Assembly (NCBI RefSeq): GCF_030348765.1
Contig: NZ_JAUCEU010000007.1
Coordinates: 4,437,501-4,501,500, forward strand
Direction of reading: 5' to 3'
Length of the DNA stretch: 64,000 nt
Source of the DNA: Neobacillus sp. CF12
GTDB lineage: Bacteria; Bacillota; Bacilli; Bacillales; Cytobacillaceae
This document shows, piece after piece, positions 26,034-34,906 of the stretch. The translations under genes and the position numbers were made by a program. Positions within the stretch are counted from its first letter, which is position 1, and each line of letters begins with the position of its first letter. The notes under the pieces are model-generated. The model was given only the letters and a program-made list of their open reading frames with translations, ran no database searches and was not told the DNA's origin.

Positions 26034-28880
26034 TTGTCTAATCGAAAATGGACGAATCTTTCCATCGTTCTCGTATTACTATTCTCTTTGTTTAGCCCGT
26101 TTGCTAGTTTGAAGACTTATGCTGCGGCAGGGTTACATTTACTAGACGTAACAGAGAAAAGTGAGTCCACTGTGCTTGTTTGGGAAGTGGTGAACGACCA
26201 GGAAGAAGAGCTAACAAACTACCAATTAATAAAAAATGGTGAAGTGCTAGATATTGAACCGGTTCTATTAAATGAATCGACGGAAGATCAGGTCAAAAGG
26301 TATTCCTATGAAGATCAAAAGGTTGAAAAGAATACATTCTATAAATATGAAATCGCTGCTTACCTATCAACAGGGGAAAAAATAGTAAGTGCACCACTGG
26401 AACATACTTTTGCTGGACCAGTAGAAGATAACCAAATTACTTTGGTTGAGAATCCTGAGGAAGAGATCGTTACGACAACGATTAAAGTGGTGACAGATCA
26501 AGGTACTATTCCTTTTGAGTTTGATTTTTTCATTGAGGGCGCTGAGGTTAGTTATTATGGTTTTTTGGATGAGGAAGGCTTTTTTATCGACTCCGAGTCT
26601 AGTTCTCGCGACATAGAACTTCCTATTGGAACGTACACTTTGAATACATACAACTACTCTACCGAAGAAGAAATTAGCGCGGAGTTCACGGTCGAGAGTG
26701 GAAAAGACTATGTAACAAACCCAATTGAAATGGTATTACCTGATGAAAAACTTATATTGAAAAAGATTATTAAGGTTGAAGGGAAGACGGACCAATCGAT
26801 TTCTATTAACTGGGATGGATACTTTGATCCCAAAGAAATAGAAAAATATCGTGTTTACTTAAATGACCAGTTGGTGGAAGAAATCACAGATCCATTTACG
26901 ACATCTTATACGTATTCCGGTTTATTGCCTGCAACTTCGTATCAGGTAAAAGTAGACTATGTCTACAAAGATGGAACCATGGAGACCGTAAGTGCGGATG
27001 TCATGACATCACCACTTCCAGTAGGCGAAGAAGTTGTTTTTGCAGATGACAATCTAAAAAATGCAATCAAAAATCAGTTGAAAATCTATCATCGTGATCT
27101 TTACACAGATGATATGGGAAATTTGACTTATCTAGATGCAAGCTTTTCAGACATTAGTGATTTATCTGGCCTTGAGTTAGCGGTCAATCTTGCTGACCTG
27201 TTGCTTTATGGCAACCAAATTAAAGATCTCTCACCGCTTGCGAACCTGACGAATCTAGTGTCACTAGATTTAGATGAGAATTTAATAACAAGTCTTGAGG
27301 ATTTATCCCAGTTAAAAAGTCTTGAGACATTGTTAGTGGCTTTTAACCAAATTGAAGATATTTCTGTTCTTAATGAACTTCCGAATCTTACCTATGTAGC
27401 GTTACATGGTAACGAAGGTCTTGATTTTTCAAAAGGTTCCGAAGATGTTGAAGAGCTAAAAAGCCTTATCACGAAGGGTGTTACGGTTGAATGGCAGTTA
27501 GAAAGTAACGAAATTCTTATTCAAGAGGCTTCAGAAACTTCGATTGGAATAGAATTTAGTTTTCCTGGTGTTACTGATTTCGTGAGCACGTATAATCTTT
27601 ACCTAAATGGTGAATTAGTTGCAGAAATTCCTGTTGATGAGAGTTCTTATGTGTTTACAAATCTTGAGCCATTAACAGAATATGAGATTTCAATTGATGC
27701 AGTCGATGAAGATGGTTTCATTTGGGGCAGTGCCTATACCTATGTGCAAACAACACCTGTACCAGAGGGTGAGCTGGTTTCGTTAAAAGACCCTGCTCTA
27801 AAAGAAGCCGTACGTGATGCATTGCATATTTACTCACGCGATTTATATGAGAGTGATATGGCGTTACTAACAAGCTTAGATGCTAGTGCTCGAGGCATTG
27901 AGGAACTCGAAGGATTAGAGTTAGCTGTTAATCTTAGTGAGTTGCTATTGGATTCTAACGATATTCGCAATCTTGAGCCAATCGCTGGCCTCACGAATTT
28001 AGTTCAATTATCGATGAGCAAAAATAATCTTACAGACATTTCAGCGTTGGGTTCTCTAACAAATCTTGAGCTTTTAATGCTGGATAACAATGAAATAAAC
28101 GATATCAGTATTCTATCTCATATTCCAAATCTAATGATGTTATCTTTACAAGGGAATAAAATAAAAGATATTTCTGCGTTAGCGGGAATGAATATTGAAT
28201 TCCTTAACGTCGGCTTTAACGAAATTGAAGATATTTCAAGCTTACTAGAATTAGAGAATTTACAATACGTTATACTCATGAAGAATTCATTGGATTTAAG
28301 TGAAGGTTCCGACGACCTTTCCGTTATCCGGACACTTGAAGACAAAGGGATCTTGGTCATGTATGAATATCTCGATATTTCAGTCGACCAAGTAACACAG
28401 AATTCTATTGAGATTAGTTGGTCACCCGTTACGCAAGATGGTTACGAGGATTTCCTTTACTATATTGTGGTGGATGGGGAGGAAGTAGCACTAGATTTAG
28501 ATGCTTCATCTTATACCTTAACGGACCTTCAGAGTAATACCGAGTACAGCATTGAAGTTGTTGGAATCAGTAATGACTTTGAACGCTTGATTTATGGAAC
28601 GACCGTTGTCACAACATCTGCCGAAGAAGAGAATCCCGGAGATGGAAGTGATGAACCAGGTGAAGATACTGGTGGAGAAGGAGAAGGTGAGACTCCAGCC
28701 GCTCCAGGAAATAACCCAGGAAACGGAACCGAAAATAGTCCAACTCCAGAAAACAACGCAGAGAAAGAACCAGGAACCCTGCCAAACACAGCTAGCAATA
28801 TGTACAATATCCTTCTTTTGGGTGTGCTATTGATTGTTGTTGGTGCCTGTCACCGCTATATCGGTAGAAGAACAAATTAA
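26034..28880 (+). CDS. Cell-wall-anchored leucine-rich repeat / fibronectin III surface protein
   Basis: Predicted secreted, sortase-anchored surface protein, 948 aa. A signal peptide (about residues 1-31, ending KTYAAAG) is followed by an FN3-like domain (about 35-125), a beta domain (about 150-235), and two consecutive modules of FN3-like domain plus LRR block (about 240-480 and 500-760). A last FN3-like domain (about 770-860) and a Glu/Pro/Gly/Asn-rich wall-spanning stretch follow. The C-terminal sorting signal is LPNTA, a hydrophobic segment and GRRTN. LRR units read like LANLTNLVSLDLDENLIT. The start is TTG with AAGGAGG seven nt upstream. No sortase gene is in the window. Ligand unknown; adhesion is a guess from architecture. 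Confidence 0.9.
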   Translation: MSNRKWTNLSIVLVLLFSLFSPFASLKTYAAAGLHLLDVTEKSESTVLVWEVVNDQEEELTNYQLIKNGEVLDIEPVLLNESTEDQVKRYSYEDQKVEKNTFYKYEIAAYLSTGEKIVSAPLEHTFAGPVEDNQITLVENPEEEIVTTTIKVVTDQGTIPFEFDFFIEGAEVSYYGFLDEEGFFIDSESSSRDIELPIGTYTLNTYNYSTEEEISAEFTVESGKDYVTNPIEMVLPDEKLILKKIIKVEGKTDQSISINWDGYFDPKEIEKYRVYLNDQLVEEITDPFTTSYTYSGLLPATSYQVKVDYVYKDGTMETVSADVMTSPLPVGEEVVFADDNLKNAIKNQLKIYHRDLYTDDMGNLTYLDASFSDISDLSGLELAVNLADLLLYGNQIKDLSPLANLTNLVSLDLDENLITSLEDLSQLKSLETLLVAFNQIEDISVLNELPNLTYVALHGNEGLDFSKGSEDVEELKSLITKGVTVEWQLESNEILIQEASETSIGIEFSFPGVTDFVSTYNLYLNGELVAEIPVDESSYVFTNLEPLTEYEISIDAVDEDGFIWGSAYTYVQTTPVPEGELVSLKDPALKEAVRDALHIYSRDLYESDMALLTSLDASARGIEELEGLELAVNLSELLLDSNDIRNLEPIAGLTNLVQLSMSKNNLTDISALGSLTNLELLMLDNNEINDISILSHIPNLMMLSLQGNKIKDISALAGMNIEFLNVGFNEIEDISSLLELENLQYVILMKNSLDLSEGSDDLSVIRTLEDKGILVMYEYLDISVDQVTQNSIEISWSPVTQDGYEDFLYYIVVDGEEVALDLDASSYTLTDLQSNTEYSIEVVGISNDFERLIYGTTVVTTSAEEENPGDGSDEPGEDTGGEGEGETPAAPGNNPGNGTENSPTPENNAEKEPGTLPNTASNMYNILLLGVLLIVVGACHRYIGRRTN

Positions 28881-28910
28881 GGTGCTCTAGGATTAAAGGA
28901 AAAATATACT

Positions 28911-28946
28911 AAAAAAACTCGTCTAGAGTTAGACGAGTTTTTTTAT
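28911..28946. terminator. Bidirectional terminator between the surface protein and LysM-3D genes
   Basis: AAAAACTCGTCTAGAG-TTAGACGAGTTTTTTT forms a strong stem with T-runs on both strands, serving the convergent genes on either side. Confidence 0.9.
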
Positions 28947-28947
28947 A

Positions 28948-29757
28948 TTAGTTTAAGATTGTTACTTTCAATTGTTTTCTTCCGAAATTGATGGCGTCTT
29001 GTTTTGAAGGAATGAAAACATCAATTTTATTTCCTTTAATGGCTCCGCCAGTGTCTCCGGCGATAGCTTCACCATAACCTTCTACATAAACTCTACTGCC
29101 AAGGGGTATAACAGATGGGTCAACGGAGATGACCTTTTGATTTGGATTTTCTATTAGGTTAATTCCTGTTGCAGTAATACCAGAGCAACCTTCACACGAA
29201 GCCGTATAGGCTGTTGCTTCTACGATAATTTCCTTTGAACTAGATGCTGGTGCTGCTGGTGCAGCAGGTGCTGGTGTTGTCGCTTCTACTGCAGGTGCGC
29301 TTTCAGTTGGTGCTGCCGCTTCAACTGAAGGTGCACTTTCCTTTTGTGTTGATTCTTCAGGCTGTACTGGGTTATCTGTTAAAGCAATCGTCGTATCTTT
29401 TAAACCTTCAAAGATTAATAGATTTAATCCTGGATGGATGAGATCGCTATGTAGTTGGTTCCACTCTTTAATTTGAGAAACGGTTACCTGGTGATCAATG
29501 GCAATGTCCCATAGTGTGTCGCCTTTTATAACAGAATAACGTTTTTCAGGGGCAACAGTTAGTATATCTCCAGGGTGAATAAGATCTGTGGTAAGATTAT
29601 TTAACTTTTGGATATTTTCTACAGATGTGTTATTTGCACGCGATAGAGCCCAAAGGGTGTCTCCTTTTTGTACTGTAATCGATGCAGCTTGAACATTAGC
29701 ACTTACAGTTACTGAGAGTACAGCAACTGCTAAAATTGATACCATTTTCTTAAGCAT
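28948..29757 (-). CDS. Secreted LysM-3D domain cell-wall protein (YocH-like)
   Basis: Predicted secreted peptidoglycan-binding protein and probable muralytic enzyme, 269 aa. A signal peptide (MLKKMVSILAVAVL...VQAA) is followed by two LysM domains (ITVQKGDTLWALSRANNTSV and YSVIKGDTLWDIAIDHQV) and a Glu/Ala/Pro-rich linker. The C-terminal 3D domain has VEATAYTASCEGCSG, VISVDPSVIPLGSRVYVEGY, AGDTGGAIKG and KIDVFI. The three conserved Asp residues of 3D domains are visible in those last segments. I use the ATG with GGAGGG seven nt upstream. In B. subtilis YocH is under WalRK; I found no convincing WalR box here. Confidence 0.93.
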   Translation of the reverse strand: MLKKMVSILAVAVLSVTVSANVQAASITVQKGDTLWALSRANNTSVENIQKLNNLTTDLIHPGDILTVAPEKRYSVIKGDTLWDIAIDHQVTVSQIKEWNQLHSDLIHPGLNLLIFEGLKDTTIALTDNPVQPEESTQKESAPSVEAAAPTESAPAVEATTPAPAAPAAPASSSKEIIVEATAYTASCEGCSGITATGINLIENPNQKVISVDPSVIPLGSRVYVEGYGEAIAGDTGGAIKGNKIDVFIPSKQDAINFGRKQLKVTILN

Positions 29758-30131
29758 TCTTTTACCCTCCATGTTCTTTGATTGCTAATTTTTATTTATC
29801 GTAACATAGAAAATTCTGAGAAAAAGAACAGGGAGGTGTTAATTCGTTTACATAAGTGGCATTTATATTGCGATAATATTTCTGAAATAAAGCTGTAATC
29901 AGAAATCAAAGAAGTTTTTTATACTGTAATAAATGGTCACAATTTTTGGAGGTACCTTTTTTCAATATAATAAAATAGGATAACATTTTTTTTGGCATAC
30001 ATTTCAATTTTATGGATTTTATTCCTGTGTTAACAGAAGAATGGTAGTCTATTTACCTTCTAGTTTATTATATTTAAAGAATTTCCACTATTACATCTAT
30101 TTAGATTTATGTTATATTATAAAAGGAATTA

Positions 30132-30155
30132 TTATTACTATGATAATAGTAATAA
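30132..30155 (+). promoter_or_regulatory. Perfect 10-bp inverted repeat in the leader of the amino-acid importer genes
   Basis: TTATTACTAT-GATA-ATAGTAATAA lies 8 nt upstream of the ribosome binding site of the binding-protein gene. It could be an operator or an mRNA hairpin; no known consensus is recognised. The rest of 29758-30131 is AT-rich and no other element is seen. Confidence 0.45.
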
Positions 30156-30178
30156 CTAAAAAATGGGGAGTGAATGTA

Positions 30179-30949
30179 ATGAAGAAATTTGGACTGATTA
30201 CTTTATTTTTGGTTCTTACTCTATTTATTGCTGCATGTGGGACCGATAAAACAGCAAGTGAAAGTGGTAAAAGTGAAAAAGTATATAAAGTCGGTGTAGA
30301 TACAACTTATCCTCCGTTTGAATTTAAAGAAGGAGACGAGTATAAGGGTATCGATATCGAATTAATCAATGCGATTGCGAAAAATCAAGGATTTGAAATC
30401 GAACTTTCTCCAATGGATTTTGGCGGTATTATCCCAGCTATGCAGGCTAACCAGCTTGACGTGGCTATTGCTGGAATGAGTATTACTGATGATAGAAAAA
30501 AGATTGTAGATTTCTCAACACCTTATTTTGACGCTGGATTAATCGTCGTTGTTAAAGAAGATAATTCAACGATTAAATCCGTTGATGACCTTAAAGGGAA
30601 AAAGGTTGCCGTTAAAAAAGGAACAACTGGTGCGAAATATGCAGTAGATAATGCTGACAAACTAGGAATTGAAGTTGTTCAATTTAACGATAGTCCTGCG
30701 ATGTTCCAGGAAGTATCTAATGGAAATGCAGATGCACTAATTGAAGATTACCCTGTTATCTCTTATGCTATTGCCCAGAAGGATCTTGGATTGAAACTTG
30801 TGGGAGATCGTTTAAATGGAGATCAATACGGAATTGCTGTATTGAAAGGTGAAAATAAGGAGTTATTAGAAAAAATTAATAATGGACTTGCTGAGCTTAA
30901 AAAAGATGGAACGTATGATAAAATTTTAAAAACATATCTTGGTGAATAA
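30179..30949 (+). CDS. Polar amino-acid ABC transporter, substrate-binding lipoprotein (GlnH/ArtP-like)
   Basis: Extracellular binding protein (family 3), 256 aa. The lipoprotein signal has lipobox IAAC (C20), followed by the amino-acid-binding fold with YKVGVDTTYPPFEFKEGDEY, the family signature GIDIELINAIAKNQGFEIEL, and DDRKKIVDFSTPYFDAG. I place the start at the ATG with TGGGGAG upstream rather than far upstream in frame. Gene order binding protein, permease, ATPase is standard. Glutamine, arginine or cystine are possible ligands; sequence alone does not decide. Confidence 0.92.
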   Translation: MKKFGLITLFLVLTLFIAACGTDKTASESGKSEKVYKVGVDTTYPPFEFKEGDEYKGIDIELINAIAKNQGFEIELSPMDFGGIIPAMQANQLDVAIAGMSITDDRKKIVDFSTPYFDAGLIVVVKEDNSTIKSVDDLKGKKVAVKKGTTGAKYAVDNADKLGIEVVQFNDSPAMFQEVSNGNADALIEDYPVISYAIAQKDLGLKLVGDRLNGDQYGIAVLKGENKELLEKINNGLAELKKDGTYDKILKTYLGE

Positions 30950-30960
30950 AATAATAAGAT

Positions 30961-30993
30961 AAGGCGTGCTTAAAGCTAGCGCGCCTTCTTTTT
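30961..30993 (+). other. Attenuator-like hairpin between binding protein and permease genes
   Basis: AAGGCGTGC and GCGCGCCTT pair (one G-U) around a short loop and are followed by CTTTTT. This fits partial termination giving more binding protein than permease. Confidence 0.6.
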
Positions 30994-31010
30994 GAAAGGG
31001 GATGAATAGG

Positions 31011-31655
31011 GTGGATATTATTGTTTCAGCTTTGCCTATGTTATTAAAGGGGCTTCAAGTGACACTTTATATCTTTTTGATTGCTATACTGCTTGGATTT
31101 TTAATAGGTTTAGTGATTGCCTTGCTGCGACTTGCACCTCTTAAGATTTTAAACTGGATCGCAAAGGCTTATGTAGACGCAATTCGAGGAACACCATTTA
31201 TTGTGCAATTGTTCTTTATCTATTTTGGTATAAATTCACTCCAGGTCATTTCCTTAAACAGTACGACAGCCGGAATTATTACGGTTGCGATCAATGCAGG
31301 GGCCTATTTTGCTGAAATTATAAGAGCGGGTATTCAATCTATTGATAAGGGGCAAACGGAAGCGGCAAGATCGATTGGTTTTACTAGTGCACAAACGATG
31401 CGCTATATCGTACTTCCACAGGCTTTTAGAAGAATGCTCCCAACCATTACGAACCAATCGATCATTAGCTTAAAAGATACTTCGCTTTTATCGGTTATTG
31501 GTATAGCCGATTTAACTCAGCAAGGACAGATTCAAGCTTCAGCAACATTCGAAGCTTTTAAGATTTGGCTGGCTGTAGGTATTATTTACTTTATCATCAT
31601 TTATTTGTTAACACTTCTTGCTAATTTCGTAGAAAGGAGGTTTCAACTTCGATGA
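31011..31655 (+). CDS. Polar amino-acid ABC transporter permease (GlnP/ArtQ-like)
   Basis: Membrane permease of the HisMQ family, 214 aa with about five hydrophobic segments. The EAA loop reads [20 protein letters not shown] near residue 120, followed by [10 protein letters not shown] prefer the GTG start ([11 protein letters not shown]), 9 nt after AAAGGGG; an ATG three codons earlier would touch that site. The stop overlaps the ATPase start by 4 nt. Confidence 0.92.
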   Translation: MDIIVSALPMLLKGLQVTLYIFLIAILLGFLIGLVIALLRLAPLKILNWIAKAYVDAIRGTPFIVQLFFIYFGINSLQVISLNSTTAGIITVAINAGAYFAEIIRAGIQSIDKGQTEAARSIGFTSAQTMRYIVLPQAFRRMLPTITNQSIISLKDTSLLSVIGIADLTQQGQIQASATFEAFKIWLAVGIIYFIIIYLLTLLANFVERRFQLR

Positions 31656-32380
31656 GCATGATCACGGTAAAAAACTTGAGAAAATCATTTGGCAACCTAG
31701 AGGTTTTAAAAGATATTAATGCAGAAGTGAAAGAAAAAGAGGTCGTTTGTGTAATTGGCCCTTCCGGTTCCGGAAAGAGTACATTCCTACGGTGTCTAAA
31801 TCGGTTGGAAGAAATTTCGGGTGGTCAGGTAGTCATAAATGGACATGATATAACGGACAAAAAGATCAATCTTAACAAAGTAAGACAAGAGGTTGGAATG
31901 GTATTTCAACAATTTAATCTATTTCCTCATAAAACCGTTTTAGAAAACATCACTTTGGGACCTATTAAGATTCATTCTACTGAGAAAACAGAAGCGGAAA
32001 AACTAGCGCTTGATTTACTAGATAAAGTAGGACTTAGAGAAAAAGCAAATAGTTATCCGGGAGAACTGTCCGGTGGACAAAAGCAACGAGTTGCGATTGC
32101 AAGGGCTCTAGCCATGAATCCCAAGATTATGCTTTTTGACGAACCGACTTCTGCGCTTGATCCTGAAATGGTCGGTGATGTTTTAGAAGTCATGAAACAG
32201 CTTGCGGTAGAGGGGATGACAATGGTCGTTGTTACCCATGAAATGGGCTTTGCGAGGGAAGTTGGTGACCGTGTTATTTTCATGGACGGCGGTTATATTG
32301 TGGAAGAAAATGAACCGAATGCGTTATTCGGCAACCCTCAGCATGAACGGACCAAGGCATTCTTAAGTAAGGTGCTTTAG
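31652..32380 (+). CDS. Polar amino-acid ABC transporter ATPase (GlnQ-like)
   Basis: Cytoplasmic ATPase of the importer, 242 aa. Walker A is GPSGSGKST, the Q-loop region is [18 protein letters not shown], the ABC signature is [15 protein letters not shown], Walker B is [16 protein letters not shown] and the switch His is [21 protein letters not shown] lies ten nt upstream of the ATG inside the permease gene. Last gene of the importer operon, followed by a strong terminator. Confidence 0.96.
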   Translation: MSMITVKNLRKSFGNLEVLKDINAEVKEKEVVCVIGPSGSGKSTFLRCLNRLEEISGGQVVINGHDITDKKINLNKVRQEVGMVFQQFNLFPHKTVLENITLGPIKIHSTEKTEAEKLALDLLDKVGLREKANSYPGELSGGQKQRVAIARALAMNPKIMLFDEPTSALDPEMVGDVLEVMKQLAVEGMTMVVVTHEMGFAREVGDRVIFMDGGYIVEENEPNALFGNPQHERTKAFLSKVL

Positions 32381-32426
32381 GTTCCTGACATTCGTAGGGT
32401 GCCTGGGCACCAGATGTAGTTATAAA

Positions 32427-32478
32427 AAGGATTGGGTTTCTCGCTCCTCACGGTGCAAGTGGCCCAATCCTTTTTTAT
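32427..32478 (+). terminator. Terminator after the amino-acid importer operon
   Basis: AAGGATTGGG pairs with CCCAATCCTT across a roughly 25-nt loop and is followed by TTTTA. Confidence 0.85.
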
Positions 32479-32649
32479 CGTATACTAATCGGGGGATTTA
32501 CTCATGAAGGCTATCCTCTTTTTAGAACGAGGAATTTTTTCTGTGGTACCACGTGGAGGTGCAACTCATTTTTATCGCACCAAATTATGTCGTTGATATT
32601 TGATACAATATACCTATCGGTAAAATAAAATCAAATGGGAGTGTTGTTC

Positions 32650-33528
32650 ATGCTTGATAGAATGAAGGGCGGTTTGATTGGATTTGCGATTGGGGATGCC
32701 ATGGGCGTAGCGACGGAGTTCATGAGTCCAGAGGAAATAAAAGCGAAATATGGTGTGGTAACGGAAATTTTAGGTGGCGGTGTGTTCGGCTTTGAACGAG
32801 GGGAGACATCGGATGATACGGCGATGACAGTGGCAGTGGCAAATGGAATTCTAGCTAATTCCCACGATCCCATTGCAGAAATTGGGGAACAATTTTTAAA
32901 ATGGAGAGATACTCGTCCGAAGGATATTGGGATTACGATTTCTTCCACGTTTCGCAACTATAAGGGAGATTGGGTCAAGGCTGCAGAAGTCACGCATGGC
33001 CAGTTGGGGCAAAGCGGCGGAAATGGTACGCTGATGAGATGCTTGCCAATTGCCTTCGCTTATTCTGATATCGAAAAAATGGATGAAGTGTCCATTCGCC
33101 AATCGAAAATGACACATTTCGAGGACTCCGCTTCTGAAGCATGTGTCATCTATAATCGGATCGCGAACAGACTTCTTCATGGTGATGAGTTGAGGGAGGC
33201 TATCACTGCAGAAATTAAAGGCACCCGATATGATATCGATTATAGCAGAGAACCGGATTGCCCGCCGAGCGGCTATGTGGTTCATTCACTTAAATGGGTA
33301 TTCTATTGGCTGCTAAATCGTAATTCCTTTGAGGACGTTATCATTGGTGCTGTCAATATGGGCAATGACAGCGACACGATTGCCGCGATTACAGGAGGGC
33401 TCAAAGGGATTGAAGTAGGATACCGAAGCCTGCCTGATATACATTCCGATCGGTTGCTTAACAAAAGGGCTCTTAAAGAACTAGCGGAATTACTTTATGA
33501 ATTAAGGGATAAAGACACAACACTATAA
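32650..33528 (+). CDS. ADP-ribosylglycohydrolase family protein
   Basis: Binuclear-metal hydrolase of the ADP-ribosylglycohydrolase/DraG fold, 292 aa. Visible family motifs are GLIGFAIGDAMGVATEF near the N-terminus, ETSDDTAMTVAVA (metal-binding acidic cluster) and NMGNDSDTIAAITGGLKG near the C-terminus. It would remove ADP-ribose from a protein, nucleic acid or small molecule; no partner ADP-ribosyltransferase is nearby. I start at the ATG eight nt after GGGAG, five codons into the longer frame. It stands alone between terminators. Confidence 0.9.
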   Translation: MLDRMKGGLIGFAIGDAMGVATEFMSPEEIKAKYGVVTEILGGGVFGFERGETSDDTAMTVAVANGILANSHDPIAEIGEQFLKWRDTRPKDIGITISSTFRNYKGDWVKAAEVTHGQLGQSGGNGTLMRCLPIAFAYSDIEKMDEVSIRQSKMTHFEDSASEACVIYNRIANRLLHGDELREAITAEIKGTRYDIDYSREPDCPPSGYVVHSLKWVFYWLLNRNSFEDVIIGAVNMGNDSDTIAAITGGLKGIEVGYRSLPDIHSDRLLNKRALKELAELLYELRDKDTTL

Positions 33529-33640
33529 GAGCGATGAGCTGGAAGACTGAGAGGCTTTAAAACAAACTGAGCTTGGTATGGCTGAGGAGATGAGGAATCA
33601 AGGGTATACTGAATATCTGGTTAGATTTATTTTTACATTT

Positions 33641-33677
33641 GGAAGCATAGCCTAAGGGAAGGCTATGCTTCTTTTGT
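33641..33677 (+). terminator. Terminator after the ADP-ribosylglycohydrolase gene
   Basis: GAAGCATAGCC and GGCTATGCTTC form an 11-bp stem followed by TTTTG. Confidence 0.85.
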
Positions 33678-33791
33678 TACAATTAGAATATGCATAGTTT
33701 TAACAAATTGGATATAAGGTTATCATGTAGCAATCTGTTTGGACAACAAGCTGAACGATAGAACTTTTAAATAGAAGGGAGATAAAGGGAT

Positions 33792-34589
33792 ATGGAACTG
33801 GGCGTAAGCGAATTAGGTAAATTTGCCGAAGGTATCGTAAGGGCTGCAGGTAAATTACTCTTAAAATTAAGAAAGGAACCTTTAGAACTTGAGGAAAAGG
33901 CCGACTTCTCTGACTTAGTAACAGTGGTTGATCGAGCAGTGGAGAAGTTTTTAGTAGAAAGTATTTTAGAGAGGTACCCTGAACATGGGATTGTTGGGGA
34001 AGAAGGGATATTTGAAGATGAACGTTCTGACTTTGCCACCCAGTGGATTATCGACCCGATTGATGGTACTACTAATTTTATCCACAACTTTCCCTTTTAC
34101 GGAATTTCTGTCGGTATCGTTCATAAAGGAGTCGGCATAATTGGCGTTGTTTATAATCCCTCAACAGATGAACTGTTCTATGGCGAAAAAGATAAGGGTG
34201 CCTATGTGAATGGCGTTGCGTTACGCTTAAACAAGCCGATACAGTTAAAAGAAGCGCTGGTTTCTACGACCATGATGTGGGAAGACTGGAGGACGAAGGA
34301 ATCCGTTCATTCTAGTATTATAGAAATTTATCAAAAAACAAGAGGTCTTAGAATGCTTGGTGGAGCGGCCATAAGCCTATGTGAGATTGCCAAAGGCACC
34401 TTAAATGCTTACGTCATGCCGGCATTAAGCACATGGGACTATGCAGGCGGGGTAATCATTTTAAAAGAAGCCGGCGGAACGATAACCAGGTTAAATGGGT
34501 CAGAACTTTCCCTAGAAAAAGGCGGGAGTTTACTAGCGGCACATCCTAGTATACATCCTGATCTTTTGAAAATTATGGAGAGAGTTTAG
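33792..34589 (+). CDS. Inositol monophosphatase family phosphatase (SuhB-like)
   Basis: Mg2+-dependent phosphatase, 265 aa. Family motifs are GEEG near residue 72, WIIDPIDGTTNFIHNFPFYG near residue 87 (DPIDGT metal site) and STWDYAGGVIILKEAGG near residue 215. Substrates in this family include inositol-1-phosphate, NADP and 3'-phosphoadenosine phosphate, so no specific one is assigned. ATG is preceded by AAGGGAGAT. Confidence 0.93.
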   Translation: MELGVSELGKFAEGIVRAAGKLLLKLRKEPLELEEKADFSDLVTVVDRAVEKFLVESILERYPEHGIVGEEGIFEDERSDFATQWIIDPIDGTTNFIHNFPFYGISVGIVHKGVGIIGVVYNPSTDELFYGEKDKGAYVNGVALRLNKPIQLKEALVSTTMMWEDWRTKESVHSSIIEIYQKTRGLRMLGGAAISLCEIAKGTLNAYVMPALSTWDYAGGVIILKEAGGTITRLNGSELSLEKGGSLLAAHPSIHPDLLKIMERV

Positions 34590-34599
34590 GTGGAATAAA

Positions 34600-34627
34600 A
34601 GGATACCGCTTATTTGCGGTATCCTTA
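34600..34627 (+). terminator. Terminator after the inositol monophosphatase gene
   Basis: GGATACCGC-TTATTT-GCGGTATCC, a perfect 9-bp stem followed by TTAGTT. The T-run is weak. Confidence 0.75.
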
Positions 34628-34686
34628 GTTAATTAAAATTACATAATAAGTCGTTCAATAATATCTATGGTGCCTGTAACCGCTTG

Positions 34687-34840
34687 GTCTGGAGTGACCG
34701 AAGAGCTCCATGAAATGCGTTTGGGTCAATGCAAGTAGTCTGGAGTGACCGAAGAGCTCCATGAAATGCGTTTGGGTCAATGCAGGGGGTCTGGAGTGAC
34801 TGACGAGCATCCATGAAAAGCATTTGGGTCAAAGGAGATA
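34687..34840. repeat. Three tandem 51-bp repeats
   Basis: Units start at 34687, 34738 and 34789. Each begins GTCTGGAGTGAC and ends around TTTGGGTCAA. Units 1 and 2 are nearly identical; unit 3 is diverged. TGACC and GGTCA near the ends of each unit can pair. A related half (GGAGTGACCCAAATG) is at about 22018-22032. No ORF is present. Confidence 0.85.
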
Positions 34841-34906
34841 GTCACCCTAGCACAAATCACAGAAAAGAGGCATAGTCACCATGACCAAATGCCTCTCTCT
34901 TAAGCA

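Noticed and set aside
29758..29900. WalR box upstream of the LysM-3D gene
   Set aside because: Only isolated TTTACA-like half sites; no pair with the required 5-nt spacing.
32540..32595. T-box-like GGTACCACG segment upstream of the ADP-ribosylglycohydrolase gene
   Set aside because: No stem I with specifier loop, no AGGGTGG core and no terminator/antiterminator pair; the downstream gene is not an amino-acid gene.
34687..34840. CRISPR-like array
   Set aside because: The 51-bp units are contiguous with no unique spacers, there are only three, and no cas genes are present.
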